From JABWBD01 sp040768665 (lineage in GTDB: Bacteria > Planctomycetota > Planctomycetia > Pirellulales > Thermoguttaceae): a DNA stretch of 64,000 nt. The notes beneath the pieces are model-generated. The model was given only the letters and a program-made list of their open reading frames with translations, was not told the DNA's origin and did no database searches. A program made the translations under genes and the position numbers. Below are positions 35,361 through 45,489 of the stretch, piece by piece. Positions within the stretch are counted from its first letter, which is position 1. Each line of letters opens with the position of its first letter. The stretch spans positions 1-64,000 of the forward strand of contig JAXGMN010000054.1 of NCBI GenBank assembly GCA_040768665.1. The letters are read 5' to 3'.

Positions 35361-38300
35361 CTACCGGCTCGCGCCATCGACGAGCACGTCAATTTCCGCC
35401 GCGCTTGTCCACGGCCGACCATTCACCTCGCTCAGAGCCATAAGCTTCAGGAATCGTCCCACGATCGGTCGGTTGAATCGCACGGTTTTCCGCTCTGCGT
35501 CGTTTGGCCACGTTCCGCCCGCCATCGGCTCGCCCCAAGTTTTCGCATCCGAGCTAAGGTAGACTTCGAACTCGCGAATCCGGCCATTGCTGAGGTCGGT
35601 CCGAGGCAAGTACGAGATTCCCGCCACGGCTGTCGGCTTTTGCAGATCGATCGCCAGCCAGTGCGGCGGATCTTTCGCGGCCGGTTCCCAGGAGGTGTGC
35701 CATAGGGTTCCCGGATTCCCATCGATGGCTCGGGCGGCGTCATAGCCAGACTGCTGACTGTCGGCCCACGCGACGCCACCCAGCTTCTGCACGATCGGCA
35801 ACTCGCGAAACAGGCCGCGCACCTGGTCTTCCGTCAGCGTGAACTGCGGGTCGAACGCCTCGCTGCTCATGTACCGCAAAAGCGAATGACGCATTTGCCG
35901 CGCGGCTGGCCGTTCGGCGAGGTCGGTTTCGAGGTCTATCGAGCACACCATCAGCTTGCCGGTGCCCAGCTTGGCCTCGAACACGAGCCCCAGACGCCTG
36001 GGCTCGAACCAATCGGGCACGACCTGCACGATCGGACGGAGCTCTTTCGGGAAAACATCCAACACCATCGCGCCGGAGCGACTGACAAGTTCCCACCACT
36101 GCCAGTTGCTGTGATACTCCGTCGGAAACGCGGCCAGTGCCGGATGCTTCGGATCGCAGAGAATGCCGAGCGTGTGCGGCGCCTGCCCGCCAGTCCAGGC
36201 GGTGTTCCAGAAGATCGACGAGAACCCAATTGCGACATCCCCTGCCACGGATCGCGGGTCGGCCAGCAGCAGCACTTTGCCGCCGGCGGTCAACCTGGCG
36301 ATCGCGGCAGGATTGAGTTCGTGTGCCACGGTCACATCCGGCGGCGATTGCGTATCGACCTGTGCCGGGTAGACCCAAAGGTCCCAGTTGTTGGCAAACT
36401 CCGTTCCTTCCAGGGTCACGATCAGCGTGAGCTTCGCGGGCTGAGAGCCTGTCCCAAAACCTCGCGAGGAGAAGGGGACAGGCACATTTTGCTCCGAAGA
36501 CTCCGCAAAATGAGCCAGTCCCCGGCGGTTCTGGGACACGCTCTGAGTGAAACGGGACAGCGGCATTTCGATACGCCCCAGCTTCTGCACACCGCCGAGC
36601 GGGATGTCTTGTGCCGGCATGCTCCCCGAGGCCACCTTCTCCGCCCCGTTAGTAATAGTCCACCGGGGCCGAATCGCTCGCAGGGGCTCCTGGCCGAAGT
36701 GCGTGACCTCGACGTCCGCAACGAAGGTCTCCGCAGTGGTCCAGGTTCTCTTGGACATGCGGGCCAGCGGCACGGTCGCGTTGCAGAATCGCCGGAACTC
36801 GGCGGGACTGACGTACGGCTTTGAATCCCAGAAGGGATCGAGGACGCCGACCAGTGCGGTCCCCTGGCCGGGGAAGTCGTGGAGGTCGAGCAATTGAAAC
36901 CCGCCGAAGCCTGGAGTTCGCAGCGCCGCTTCGATTTCCTCTTTGTAGCACAGCGTCTGCAGCTTGCCGGACGCCATCAGGAAATCCCGTGCCTGGTCGC
37001 CCATGTGGCTTGCGTCAAGGAAATCGCGAAAGACCTCGAAGTTCTTTGCCTCAAGTGCGCCGGTGTACTTGGCCGTTTCCGCGAAATTCGGGTACACGCA
37101 CCACTGGCCGATTTCGTGACTGATGACCGGCACCTCCTGTTTGGCGACGAAGTCGCGGTAATCGGTAACGGTTTCCGGAGGCCGGGCATTGATGCGGCTT
37201 CGCAACCCGGCGCCCCATGGCTGAATTCTCGGCTCCGGCGTGTTGTGGTACTGGTTTTCGGCAATCATCGGCCAGCCCGCGGCACTGGTGTAAAGGCGTC
37301 GCGGATCGGCTTCTTTCTGATGCTCGACCCAGGAGGCGAGGTACTTGCCGCCGCGTCCCGGGCCGGCGGGCTCGTTGCCGTAGGCCATCAGCACGAAGGA
37401 CGGGTGATTGCCGTAGGCGCGGCGGATCCGATCGGCTTCGGCGTAGACCCACGCGTCGATCGCCTCCCCAAGCCCCAGCGCGGAGCCTTGGTTCGCCCAA
37501 CTCGCGCACTCGACCTGAAAGTAGAACCCCAGTTCGTCCGCCGCGGCGAACGCCGCCTCGGGTGGGCAGTGGGAATGGAAACGGATGTGGTTCAGGCCGT
37601 GCTCTTTGCAGACGCGAACCACCCGTTTCCAACTCTCCACGTCGGTGGGCGGATACCCGGTGAGCGGAAAGATGCAGCATTCCAGAGTTCCGCGGAACTG
37701 AATCGGCCGGCCATTGAGCACGAACTGCTTCTTGTCCACGGCGATTTCCCGCAGGCCGAAAGTCGTGGTTCGCTCATCGACACCGTCTGCCGTCTTGAGG
37801 GTTGCCGTGAGCCGGTAGACATTGGGATGGAACTCGTCCCACAGCTTCGCCGATTCCCCCAGAGGGACGACGGCTTCGACCTCGCCACCGGCCACGGGCA
37901 CTTCAAACTGCCGCGTCACCACCGGCGGCGCATGGTCGCCGCACTCCGCGCACAGCGTCACCTTGCCGGCTGCCCTGTCTCTACCGCTCGTGCTACCGAC
38001 CGTCAGCACCACCTTTGCGGCCCTCTGCTTCACATCCGGGTATACGCGGACGTCGCCGATGAAGGTCTTTGGGCCGGCAGCGAGCGAGATCTCGCCTGTG
38101 ATGCCGTTCCAGTTGCTCTGTGTGTGATCCGTTACGCTGTGCGAGTTGACCCCGACACCGACGAGAACGCGATTGTCGACGCGAATTGTCAGGCGGTGAC
38201 GTCCGGGCGTCATCGCGGCAGTGACGTCATACACGTGCGGCGTTGAGAGCGAATCTCGTTGGCCAATCTCGGCGCCGTCCACCCAGACGCGGCTGAACCA

Positions 38301-38759
38301 GTGGCATCGCTCGAGGTTCAGCATCACGCGACGGTTTGTCCAGGACGGGTCGATCGTCACGTCGCGTTGGTACCAGGCAGGCCCCACATACACTTTCTTC
38401 GGCTGAAGCCAGAAGGGCATCTTGAAACCGCCGGGTTTGCGATAGGGGGCGTACTTGGGCTTGTCCCACTCCCCTTCCCGCAGGGTCCCGGTCCACGGGG
38501 AATCCACGCCGGGCTCCTCGCCGAACCCTTGCTCCTGGAGCGATCCTGGCAGCCGGATTCGATCAGCGAACGATCGGCCAAACCACTGTTGCTGCACGCC
38601 CACGTCGTCGCGGTCGAGAGCCAGCGCCCACTCGCCCGTCAGATTGATGCGGGCTTCGTCTGCCGCACGCGCAGGATCGATGGGCATCGCAAGTACCGCG
38701 GCCGCAAACAAAAAAGCTGAGAAAGTCCAATGTCCCGCCGGTCTCAATGAGCACATCAT
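35361..38759 (-). CDS. secreted GH2-family glycosidase with discoidin domain and an in-frame repeat insertion
   Basis: 1132 residues with a signal peptide (1-32) and GAAGGA before the ATG. Domains: GH2 sugar-binding jelly roll (about 40-225), Ig-like (230-335), TIM barrel with acid/base E463 (AYGNEPAG) and nucleophile E549 (ISHEIGQ), beta-rich regions, and a C-terminal F5/8 type C (discoidin) domain (about 990-1128). Residues about 739-772 (SQNRRGLAHFAESSEQNVPV and following PFSSRGFGT) are encoded by a copy of the dispersed hairpin repeat (36444-36544) read in frame, so this segment is not native to the fold. It lies 28 bases downstream of the GH127 gene. Confidence 0.9.
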   Translation of the reverse strand: MMCSLRPAGHWTFSAFLFAAAVLAMPIDPARAADEARINLTGEWALALDRDDVGVQQQWFGRSFADRIRLPGSLQEQGFGEEPGVDSPWTGTLREGEWDKPKYAPYRKPGGFKMPFWLQPKKVYVGPAWYQRDVTIDPSWTNRRVMLNLERCHWFSRVWVDGAEIGQRDSLSTPHVYDVTAAMTPGRHRLTIRVDNRVLVGVGVNSHSVTDHTQSNWNGITGEISLAAGPKTFIGDVRVYPDVKQRAAKVVLTVGSTSGRDRAAGKVTLCAECGDHAPPVVTRQFEVPVAGGEVEAVVPLGESAKLWDEFHPNVYRLTATLKTADGVDERTTTFGLREIAVDKKQFVLNGRPIQFRGTLECCIFPLTGYPPTDVESWKRVVRVCKEHGLNHIRFHSHCPPEAAFAAADELGFYFQVECASWANQGSALGLGEAIDAWVYAEADRIRRAYGNHPSFVLMAYGNEPAGPGRGGKYLASWVEHQKEADPRRLYTSAAGWPMIAENQYHNTPEPRIQPWGAGLRSRINARPPETVTDYRDFVAKQEVPVISHEIGQWCVYPNFAETAKYTGALEAKNFEVFRDFLDASHMGDQARDFLMASGKLQTLCYKEEIEAALRTPGFGGFQLLDLHDFPGQGTALVGVLDPFWDSKPYVSPAEFRRFCNATVPLARMSKRTWTTAETFVADVEVTHFGQEPLRAIRPRWTITNGAEKVASGSMPAQDIPLGGVQKLGRIEMPLSRFTQSVSQNRRGLAHFAESSEQNVPVPFSSRGFGTGSQPAKLTLIVTLEGTEFANNWDLWVYPAQVDTQSPPDVTVAHELNPAAIARLTAGGKVLLLADPRSVAGDVAIGFSSIFWNTAWTGGQAPHTLGILCDPKHPALAAFPTEYHSNWQWWELVSRSGAMVLDVFPKELRPIVQVVPDWFEPRRLGLVFEAKLGTGKLMVCSIDLETDLAERPAARQMRHSLLRYMSSEAFDPQFTLTEDQVRGLFRELPIVQKLGGVAWADSQQSGYDAARAIDGNPGTLWHTSWEPAAKDPPHWLAIDLQKPTAVAGISYLPRTDLSNGRIREFEVYLSSDAKTWGEPMAGGTWPNDAERKTVRFNRPIVGRFLKLMALSEVNGRPWTSAAEIDVLVDGASR
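36444..36544. repeat. GGGGACAGGCAC-family repeat inside the GH2 coding region
   Basis: Outer arms AGAGCCTGTCCCA (36444-36456) and TGGGACACGCTCT (36532-36544), one mismatch. Inner arms are GGGGACAGGCACATTTTGC (about 36474-36492) and GCAAAATGAGCCAGTCCCC (about 36504-36522), whose only mismatches are two A-A pairs. The loop is TCCGAAGACTCC. It is open in the GH2 frame and adds about 34 residues. Confidence 0.85.
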
Positions 38760-38787
38760 CGTCTGGGTCCTTCAGTGGGCTCTCGTT

Positions 38788-40602
38788 TCAGTCGTCTGCC
38801 ATAAGCTCATCGTCCACCAGATCTTCGGCGTTCGGATTGGGAACGTTGAAATAGGTCGTCTCGCCCCCGGGATCGGGGAACTCGGTGAGCAGCAGCTCCA
38901 GGTCCGGGCTGCCATGGGGATACCACTTGCCCGGGCCCCAGGCTTTCACCTTGCAGGCGACTGCATCGGGGCGAACCGAATTGTCCGGCAGTGGGCCTTC
39001 GATCGACGACGGATCGAGCGTGAGCAGCCGAAGATCGACGTCTTTCAACTTCTCATGGGCCTTCGGGTTGAGGCAGAAGACCTGTGGGCCGCGCATGACT
39101 GCCACGCGGCCGGCCTGGGCCTCGCGCCCTTTCACCAGCCGCCACGGCATCGCCAGGGCGAGTTGGACCCGGTCGCCGGCTTTCCACGGTCGCCGGATCG
39201 TGAAGAACTCGCCGGCCTGCGGGCTGCCCGCGGCGGGCTGGCCGTTCACGGTAACCTTGGCGTCGCGGCACCATCGGGGAATGCGAAGCAAGAGTGGAAA
39301 CTCCGCCGGCTCGGCCGGTTCGATCAAGACGGAAATATCGCCGGCGCTCGGGTACTGCGTTTCCTGACGGATACGGAGCGAGCCGTGTTTGCCGAGTTTC
39401 AACTCCGTGGTCGACGGCGTGTAGAGGTTCACGGCCACGCCGCCGTCTGTCCGGTAGTAAACCATCTCCGGCAGCTCCGCCACGATCCGACGGTAGTTGC
39501 ATGGGCAACAATAGGTGTCGCCGGAGAAATACTCGCGCGGGCCGTCGAAAGGCGAATAGTAGCGGATGCGGCGGCCGTCTGGCGACTGGGCGGCGAACAG
39601 GGCGTTGTAGACGGTCCGTTCCATGAGGTCGCCGTAGCGAGAGTTCCCCTCCCGGCGAAGGCAGTCGTCCAGCACGCGGAGCAGGTAGGCGGTAGCGCAG
39701 GTCTCGCCGAGATTAATCGTGCCCTGCTGGGTATCGTGCCAGCACTCGTGGTCGCCGCAGGCGCCGGTGATCACCAGCCCGTTGTGCCCGCAGAGGAAAC
39801 CGAGCACCTTCCGCTCCTGGCCGAGCAACCTTTCGTCGGGCCGGTTCCGATAAAGCTGAGTCTGGGCGAGTGCATGGGCCATGAAGGCATAGGCATGCCC
39901 TTCGATTTTCCCCCAACGGCCGCGGACGATATCCAGGTTCCACTCGGGCAGGTTGCGGTGCTCGATGCAAAACTGGCGGTACTTCGCATCGCCCGATTGC
40001 TCGGAGAGCGACAAAAACGCCCGCTCCAGCCCGGTCGCCGCCATGTGCGTCGTAATGGTCTCTTCACCCAGCTCCCGCTCGGGCTCGGCCGTCCAGCGAG
40101 CGACGATATAGTCGGCCAGCTTCTTCGCGGCTTCAAGCGACGCTTGTTCCTTGAACAGCCGGTAGTCGGTCGTGAGACCGTAAACCAGGTACGCCATTTC
40201 GTGGACGTCCCAGAGCTTCCACATCCGGCTCTGGGGAGACATCAGTCCCAGGTACCCGTCGGATTCCTGGAGGCCGATCGCGGCGGAAACCACTTCGTTC
40301 TTCCTGGCAATGAGTTTCGGGGCGCCGCTGTAGGCGGCCATGCGTGCCAGGCTGTCGATCAGCTTTCCCAGCCCGATGTAGCCGCTCGTCTGGTCCTTGG
40401 CGGCGAACGGTTGTAGGAAGTCTTTCTCGACGTCGATCACGAGAAGGTTGTTGTCCCCGGTCACATCGATCCGGCGGCCGATCTCTCCGCCGAGCTTTAC
40501 CTGCCCCAACTCGACCGGCTGGAGTTGATCGCTTGCCAAAACGGGCGTGGGGCATCGAACAGTCAGGACGGCGAGCAGGACCGCGTGCAACGGCGAGCGC
40601 AT
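38788..40602 (-). CDS. GH127-family (beta-L-arabinofuranosidase-like) secreted enzyme
   Basis: 604 residues from the ATG at 40602, with AGGAGG upstream. Signal peptide about 1-24. DUF1680/GH127 (alpha/alpha)6 barrel: SGYIGLGKLIDSLARMA, DGYLG, WDVHEMAYLVYGL, and the Cys/Glu zinc cluster motifs GETCATAY and YCCPCNYRR, which match the catalytic Glu/Cys arrangement known from HypBA1. C-terminal beta-sandwiches follow (LLLRIPRWC). It is predicted to remove arabinofuranose or a related sugar from plant or algal glycans. First gene of a two-gene operon with the GH2 enzyme. Confidence 0.92.
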   Translation of the reverse strand: MRSPLHAVLLAVLTVRCPTPVLASDQLQPVELGQVKLGGEIGRRIDVTGDNNLLVIDVEKDFLQPFAAKDQTSGYIGLGKLIDSLARMAAYSGAPKLIARKNEVVSAAIGLQESDGYLGLMSPQSRMWKLWDVHEMAYLVYGLTTDYRLFKEQASLEAAKKLADYIVARWTAEPERELGEETITTHMAATGLERAFLSLSEQSGDAKYRQFCIEHRNLPEWNLDIVRGRWGKIEGHAYAFMAHALAQTQLYRNRPDERLLGQERKVLGFLCGHNGLVITGACGDHECWHDTQQGTINLGETCATAYLLRVLDDCLRREGNSRYGDLMERTVYNALFAAQSPDGRRIRYYSPFDGPREYFSGDTYCCPCNYRRIVAELPEMVYYRTDGGVAVNLYTPSTTELKLGKHGSLRIRQETQYPSAGDISVLIEPAEPAEFPLLLRIPRWCRDAKVTVNGQPAAGSPQAGEFFTIRRPWKAGDRVQLALAMPWRLVKGREAQAGRVAVMRGPQVFCLNPKAHEKLKDVDLRLLTLDPSSIEGPLPDNSVRPDAVACKVKAWGPGKWYPHGSPDLELLLTEFPDPGGETTYFNVPNPNAEDLVDDELMADD

Positions 40603-40800
40603 TCGTTTTCCTCCTGCAGAAAGAGAACGGCATGACGGAGACACTCGCCATTGTGGCCTGCGTGGCCCTCGAAGTCCAGGCGGTCAACAGTGCCACACCG
40701 CCGTCGGCTGGAACCTGCACAGAGGCCGTGCGTAGCGCGGAAGCCTCGGTTTTCAGGCAACCGGACGTTTCAGGTCCTGCTCGACAAGCAGGAAGGGAAA

Positions 40801-41838
40801 TCAGAACTCGCCCACCGGCTCGCCGTCCTGCATGGAAATGAGCCGCTCCCACGTGGTGTCGACGTCGCACAGAGCGAGGTCGTCTGCACAGGCGGTTCCC
40901 GTTCCGTCGGCGTCAAACTGGATCGTCTCGCTGATGAACCGGACGCTGCCATCCGCCAGGGCGAACTGGGCGCCGCCGGGATGTTCGCTCGAGAATCCTT
41001 CATCTGCGTCGGTTCGCGATGCCCAGACGTCGAGATTGATCTTGGGGCACCCGCAACCGACCTGGTCGGCCCTATGGGGGTTGGTGTTCGCACGCCGCAC
41101 GCCGAACAGGTTAGCCGCTCCAATCGTGTAGATGTTGCCGTTGTCCATCTTCTTTCGCCAACGCCGTTCGCCCAACGCAATCACGTTGCTCGTGCCGTCC
41201 GTGATGTCGCGGAACTTCGTGTCGCCATTCTGCTGGAAGATGCCCCAGCGCTGGTTGATGCTCGGATTGCAGTTCGGCGCGTTGTTGTTGTTGCTTTCGA
41301 TTCTCCAACTCGCCGTTGCCGCAATGTAATTGGATGTCGCGACCCGGCCGCTACCTGCTCCGGCCGAAAATGGAAAGCGGTCTCGATTCTGGTTTGAAAC
41401 CGGTCCCACGTCGGATGGGCAACGAAACGCGGCGACTGGCTGGCTCAGCACACCCAACGACGTACCACTCCCATTGGCAACCCACAGCGCGTTGGCAAGC
41501 GATTCGAACTGGTTGGTTCCTGGTTTGATCTGATCGTGGAGCGGCTGCTGCTCCACGAAAGGAAGGATGAGTGCCGTCCAGCCCCACATGTTCTGGTCGT
41601 TTCCGGCGTTGGAGGTCGGCGTTTTGATCCAACCCGAAGGAAAGCTCTTGAACGAGTCGTGGTAGTTGTGCAGTGCCAGTGCCAACTGCTTGAGGTTGTT
41701 GGTGCACTGCGAGCGTCTGGCCGCTTCGCGCGCGGCCTGGACTGCCGGTAGCAATAGCGCAATCAAGATGCCGATGATGGCAATCACCACGAGCAACTCG
41801 ACTAGCGTAAAACCGGAACGAACCTTACAGGACTTCAT
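40801..41838 (-). CDS. DUF1559 prepilin-type N-terminal methylation protein
   Basis: 345 residues from the ATG at 41838, with GGGAGGT 7 bases upstream. Type IV pilin-like start GFTLVELLVVIAIIGILIAL, then the DUF1559 signature LLPAVQAAREAARRSQC and CTNNLKQLALALHNYHD. The C-terminal H-X9-DG motif is present (HPGGAQFALADGSVRF). This family is strongly expanded in Planctomycetes; members are exported, pseudopilin-like and of unknown function, often near carbohydrate enzymes as here. Confidence 0.96.
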   Translation of the reverse strand: MKSCKVRSGFTLVELLVVIAIIGILIALLLPAVQAAREAARRSQCTNNLKQLALALHNYHDSFKSFPSGWIKTPTSNAGNDQNMWGWTALILPFVEQQPLHDQIKPGTNQFESLANALWVANGSGTSLGVLSQPVAAFRCPSDVGPVSNQNRDRFPFSAGAGSGRVATSNYIAATASWRIESNNNNAPNCNPSINQRWGIFQQNGDTKFRDITDGTSNVIALGERRWRKKMDNGNIYTIGAANLFGVRRANTNPHRADQVGCGCPKINLDVWASRTDADEGFSSEHPGGAQFALADGSVRFISETIQFDADGTGTACADDLALCDVDTTWERLISMQDGEPVGEF

Positions 41839-42377
41839 TGCATCGACCTCCCATACCAAGTGAATACGAAAGATGCCATTCCGCTTCCTCGGCTAAGTCT
41901 GATCGGCAAAACCTCTAAGGCACACGTTGGGACGCCCGCGGGCCTGCGGTGAGAAACTGCAACCAGCAAGATCGCTCGCCGCTCAAGAGAGAAACACGAC
42001 CTCCTTTCCAAACGAACCACGGTCCGCCGAAGGACGCACGCGACGAAATGCCCCACCAGGAAAAGAACAACGCAGACCCGACTGGCTGGTTGGTGCCAAA
42101 GCTCGTCGTCAGCAACCTTGCGATTACCGGCGACGGCTTCACCCATGGCAGCGACCGCACGGCGGCACTGCCTGTGCAACCCGCTTCTCTCTGCTCCGAC
42201 CGCCATTCTATAGAGAGTTAGACGGTAAAAGCAATAGCCCGGCTCAACCGCACGCGTCGGCAATCGCTCGGGACGGAAGCGAGCGACAAGTAGGTATAGA
42301 GTCTGGCGAGGGAGTCGGGGGGCGGCTGTTCGCGGGGCGATCGGGTCCAGCGACCATCGGGACGTTTCAAAAGTGCC
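41839..42377. other. intergenic region, 539 bp
   Basis: I see no gene or clear repeat. It lies upstream of the DUF1559 gene (minus) and downstream of the GH-like gene at 42378 (minus), so it must hold the DUF1559 promoter. Confidence 0.5.
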
Positions 42378-43967
42378 TCACCACTGGACCGGTTGGCCGC
42401 GGCTTCTCGCCCACTCAAGCGTTGCCTCGAGCTTCGGGTAATCGGAGGGTCTGCTGTCATAGAATTCGGCCAGGCCCCAGGCACCGTGGTTGCTGTAGGC
42501 CCCAATGCTTGAGAACACCGCAAACGTGCCGCCGCCAAGCTTTTCCCAGTGATCGAAGTAGCGGCGGTACAGCTCGCCCATCCGCGCATGGCGATTGCAC
42601 TCGTGCATGGTGCTGGAGATTCGCCGCACGAGCTCCTGGTCCTTGAGAAAGGCCACCATGTGCTGCCCGCCCTCGTAGGCAATCAGTTTCAGGCCGTATT
42701 TGTCGGCGACGGCTTTGTCCCTTGCCATGCGCTGGAGGCTGTCCTGGAAGGCGGTCTGCTCGAAATGGTCGAGCATCTGGCGGACGGTCCAGTCCTTCAT
42801 GGCATCCGCTAAGTGCGCCGTCTTTCCCCGGCCGATGCTGTACGGCATGTACGGGGCGACCGCGAGGGCATCCGCGTGCCGCGCGGCGTCGCGAAAACTC
42901 AGAATGCCTTCGGAGACGCCCGTGTTGCCCGACTGCGTCGGCAGAACGCGGACGAACCGATCATGGCCGCCAAAAGCCTCTTCCCAGATCTTGAAAATCT
43001 GCATCGAGCGCAGGGCGGTGAAATGCCAGCCTGCTTCCCAGGGCTTCTCCTTGGAGCCAAGCCCCAGTTTCACGCCCTGCTCGCTGGCGTATCGGCTCTG
43101 CTTGAACTGGCCGTTCCAGACCTCGTTCGAGTATTCGATGTAAATGGTTCGCGACGGGGCGAGGCGGTCCCTGACCATTCTCGCGAAATTGCGGATGAAA
43201 TCGTCGTCGGCCAGGTGCGGCATGCAAAACCACGGATCGACGTTGGTCCGGTTGCACAACTCGATCATCCATTCCAGCGCCACGCCGCGTTTGGAAAACG
43301 TCGCGTGCCGCAGGGTTGGCCGGTCCGCCCAGGTGGCGATCCCCGATCCGTTGGTGTGCATCCAGTCCATGAACCGGAAGCAGGCCATCCCCTGCCAACG
43401 CTTGAGAAACGCCGGATGAAACAGCTCTTTCTCCCAAGCCTGCTCGAAGCCGGGCATGATGACGTGGATATTGCGGACCGGATCCTGCGGGTTCGTTTCG
43501 TGAATCTGCAGCGAAAAGCCGCCCTTGCTGGAATCCACGTCGATCAGGATCCGCCCGGGCCGGGTATCTTTGATTGGGGTGCCTTTGCCGAACGCCAGTT
43601 TGCCTTCGCCCTCATAGAGCACCGTGTACGTGCCGGCCGGGTAATGGCCATTGCGGACGGTGCAGAGCATCGATTCGGCATAACAGCCCGGCTCGAGTCT
43701 CTTCACCCATCCGAGTTCATCGACTGCTAGCTCCGGCCCTTGGCCCCATCCGGCGCCTTTCCTCTGGCTGATCCATGGTCGCGAAGTGCGGAACGCGTCC
43801 ACAAAGGGCAGCTCCGTGGCCCAGTCCGCCGGACCGGCCAGGTTGATGCCCAGGCGGGCTGAAGTTGCCGCCGCAGCGGTGCCGCTCTGCGCGGAACTGC
43901 TCGCATAACAAAGCAGAAGGCCGAATGCCATCAACGCGCCAACAGACCACTGAGAACTCGATTTCAT
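42378..43967 (-). CDS. secreted GH-A-like barrel protein with EYSNEVWN motif
   Basis: 529 residues from the ATG at 43967. Signal peptide about 1-27 (GALMAFGLLLCYASSSA). Beta-rich N-terminal part (YPAGTYTVLYEGEGKLAFG, GGFSLQIHETN) and a TIM-barrel-like part with TIYIEYSNEVWN, whose NE resembles the acid/base pair of clan GH-A glycosidases; a later Glu in KLIAYEGGQH may be the nucleophile. From memory, similar planctomycete proteins are annotated as cellulose-binding or hypothetical. The substrate is unknown. Confidence 0.75.
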   Translation of the reverse strand: MKSSSQWSVGALMAFGLLLCYASSSAQSGTAAAATSARLGINLAGPADWATELPFVDAFRTSRPWISQRKGAGWGQGPELAVDELGWVKRLEPGCYAESMLCTVRNGHYPAGTYTVLYEGEGKLAFGKGTPIKDTRPGRILIDVDSSKGGFSLQIHETNPQDPVRNIHVIMPGFEQAWEKELFHPAFLKRWQGMACFRFMDWMHTNGSGIATWADRPTLRHATFSKRGVALEWMIELCNRTNVDPWFCMPHLADDDFIRNFARMVRDRLAPSRTIYIEYSNEVWNGQFKQSRYASEQGVKLGLGSKEKPWEAGWHFTALRSMQIFKIWEEAFGGHDRFVRVLPTQSGNTGVSEGILSFRDAARHADALAVAPYMPYSIGRGKTAHLADAMKDWTVRQMLDHFEQTAFQDSLQRMARDKAVADKYGLKLIAYEGGQHMVAFLKDQELVRRISSTMHECNRHARMGELYRRYFDHWEKLGGGTFAVFSSIGAYSNHGAWGLAEFYDSRPSDYPKLEATLEWARSRGQPVQW

Positions 43968-44289
43968 TGCTTCGCCCTCGGGAGCCATCGATTCCGGCCG
44001 TTCCATGTTGGAGTCTAATTGAGAATGTGATCGTTGGCTACATGGCCACCGAAAAGAGGTGGCCGCTTTTCGCCTCCGCAACGTCTGCGGTACCGGGATA
44101 TTCCACTGCCGGTCGCACTGCAAACCCATCCGGCCGTGGCGGAAATCCACGCGAAGTTCGAGATGGGGCAAACAGGCCGTCCACGCCTCGCAGGGCAACC
44201 GCGTCCCGTCCCGAGTGGACGCGCCAACACCGCGTGTGTATGCTGAATTTCTCGCCATCCCCCAGTTTACCCACCAAGGATCAAGCCCC
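43968..44289. other. divergent promoter region, 322 bp
   Basis: No gene. It separates the GH-A-like gene (minus) and the amidohydrolase gene (plus). I see no convincing promoter pair. Confidence 0.4.
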
Positions 44290-45372
44290 ATGACCTCACA
44301 ACTGACTCGACGCACCTTCATCCGCACCGCTGCGGCAGGTTCTTCCGCTCTGGCCTGGCTTGCGGCCCATCAGGAACGGCCAGTGCAAGGTGCCCCGCAA
44401 GCCGGGAAACCATTCACACTGGCCACCATGCCCCGGATCGATGTCCACACGCACATCGGCAACACCTGGGAGGTGCTGGATCAGGTGATGCAACTGCGCC
44501 AAGCAATTCAAGAGCAGCTTCACGTCGACCTGGCCATATGGTTCAGCCTCGGACGTGCCGAGCCGCCCGACCTGGCAGAACTGCGGCGGCGTTACCAGGG
44601 CCGAATCCAGTTCTGCATCAGCGACTATGACATTCAGAACAAGAAACCGTGCCGATTCTCGCCGCAGGAACTCGCCGACTGGCACCAGCGGGGCGTGGTG
44701 GGGTTCAAGTTCTATCCCGGTTGGCAGCGCGGCATCCAGATCGACCAGCCGATCTACGAGCCGATCTTCAGCAGAATGGAAGAAATCGGCATGGTCGCGG
44801 CTTCTCCCCACGTGACGAATCCCTGCGGCACCTTCGGCCGGCGGAGCGAGTGGTTTTCGGAACCGGTCGAGTTCTGGCGGCAGCAGCGGGCATGGGAGAA
44901 CGTGCTCAAGCGGCACCCGCGGCTGGTGGTCGTCAACGCGCACATGCTCTGGCTCTGCTACTCCGACGAACAGTTGGACTGTCTCCGCTACATGCTCGAG
45001 ACCTATCCCAACTTGAACATTGATCTCGCCACCGTCCCCGTCTTTCTCCATGCCGTCGGGCGGGAGAATCTTCGCGACTTCATGATCGCCTACGCCGATC
45101 GAATCCTCTTCGGGACCGACATGGCCAGCTCGTGGTTCGTTCCCGTGCTCGATAAGAAGCTGCCGAAGATCCGCGACAAGGTCCCGCAGTACCAACGATA
45201 CTTCGAGCTGCTCGAGACCGACAAGGAACTGCCCAGCGGCATCGAGGATGAGCACAAACTGCAGGGGCTGGCACTCCCGCAGGAGGTTCTCGAGAAGATC
45301 TACTTCCGCAATGCGATGCGGATCTATCCGCACGTGGCCGAAGGGCTCACAGAGTTGGGCTACTTCGGTTAG
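44290..45372 (+). CDS. Tat-exported amidohydrolase (amidohydrolase_2 type)
   Basis: 360 residues from the ATG at 44290, with AAGGA upstream. Twin-arginine signal LTRRTFIRTAAAGSSALAWL. The barrel begins RIDVHTHIG (zinc ligands HxH), continues GVVGFKFYPG, then the later ligands in VVVNAHMLWL and RILFGTDMASSW (catalytic Asp). It is expected to be a metal-dependent hydrolase or decarboxylase acting outside the cytosol; substrate unknown. The gene is followed by a hairpin repeat. Confidence 0.88.
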   Translation: MTSQLTRRTFIRTAAAGSSALAWLAAHQERPVQGAPQAGKPFTLATMPRIDVHTHIGNTWEVLDQVMQLRQAIQEQLHVDLAIWFSLGRAEPPDLAELRRRYQGRIQFCISDYDIQNKKPCRFSPQELADWHQRGVVGFKFYPGWQRGIQIDQPIYEPIFSRMEEIGMVAASPHVTNPCGTFGRRSEWFSEPVEFWRQQRAWENVLKRHPRLVVVNAHMLWLCYSDEQLDCLRYMLETYPNLNIDLATVPVFLHAVGRENLRDFMIAYADRILFGTDMASSWFVPVLDKKLPKIRDKVPQYQRYFELLETDKELPSGIEDEHKLQGLALPQEVLEKIYFRNAMRIYPHVAEGLTELGYFG

Positions 45373-45489
45373 GGTGGCCCGAGACAGGCGCTTGCGTGGG
45401 CAATTCGGACTGCATTTGCCGCAACCTTGGTGAGGGGGGGCCGCATGCGCTTCGTCCGAGCTCGTGCCGGTGGAAACGACGATTGGCGG

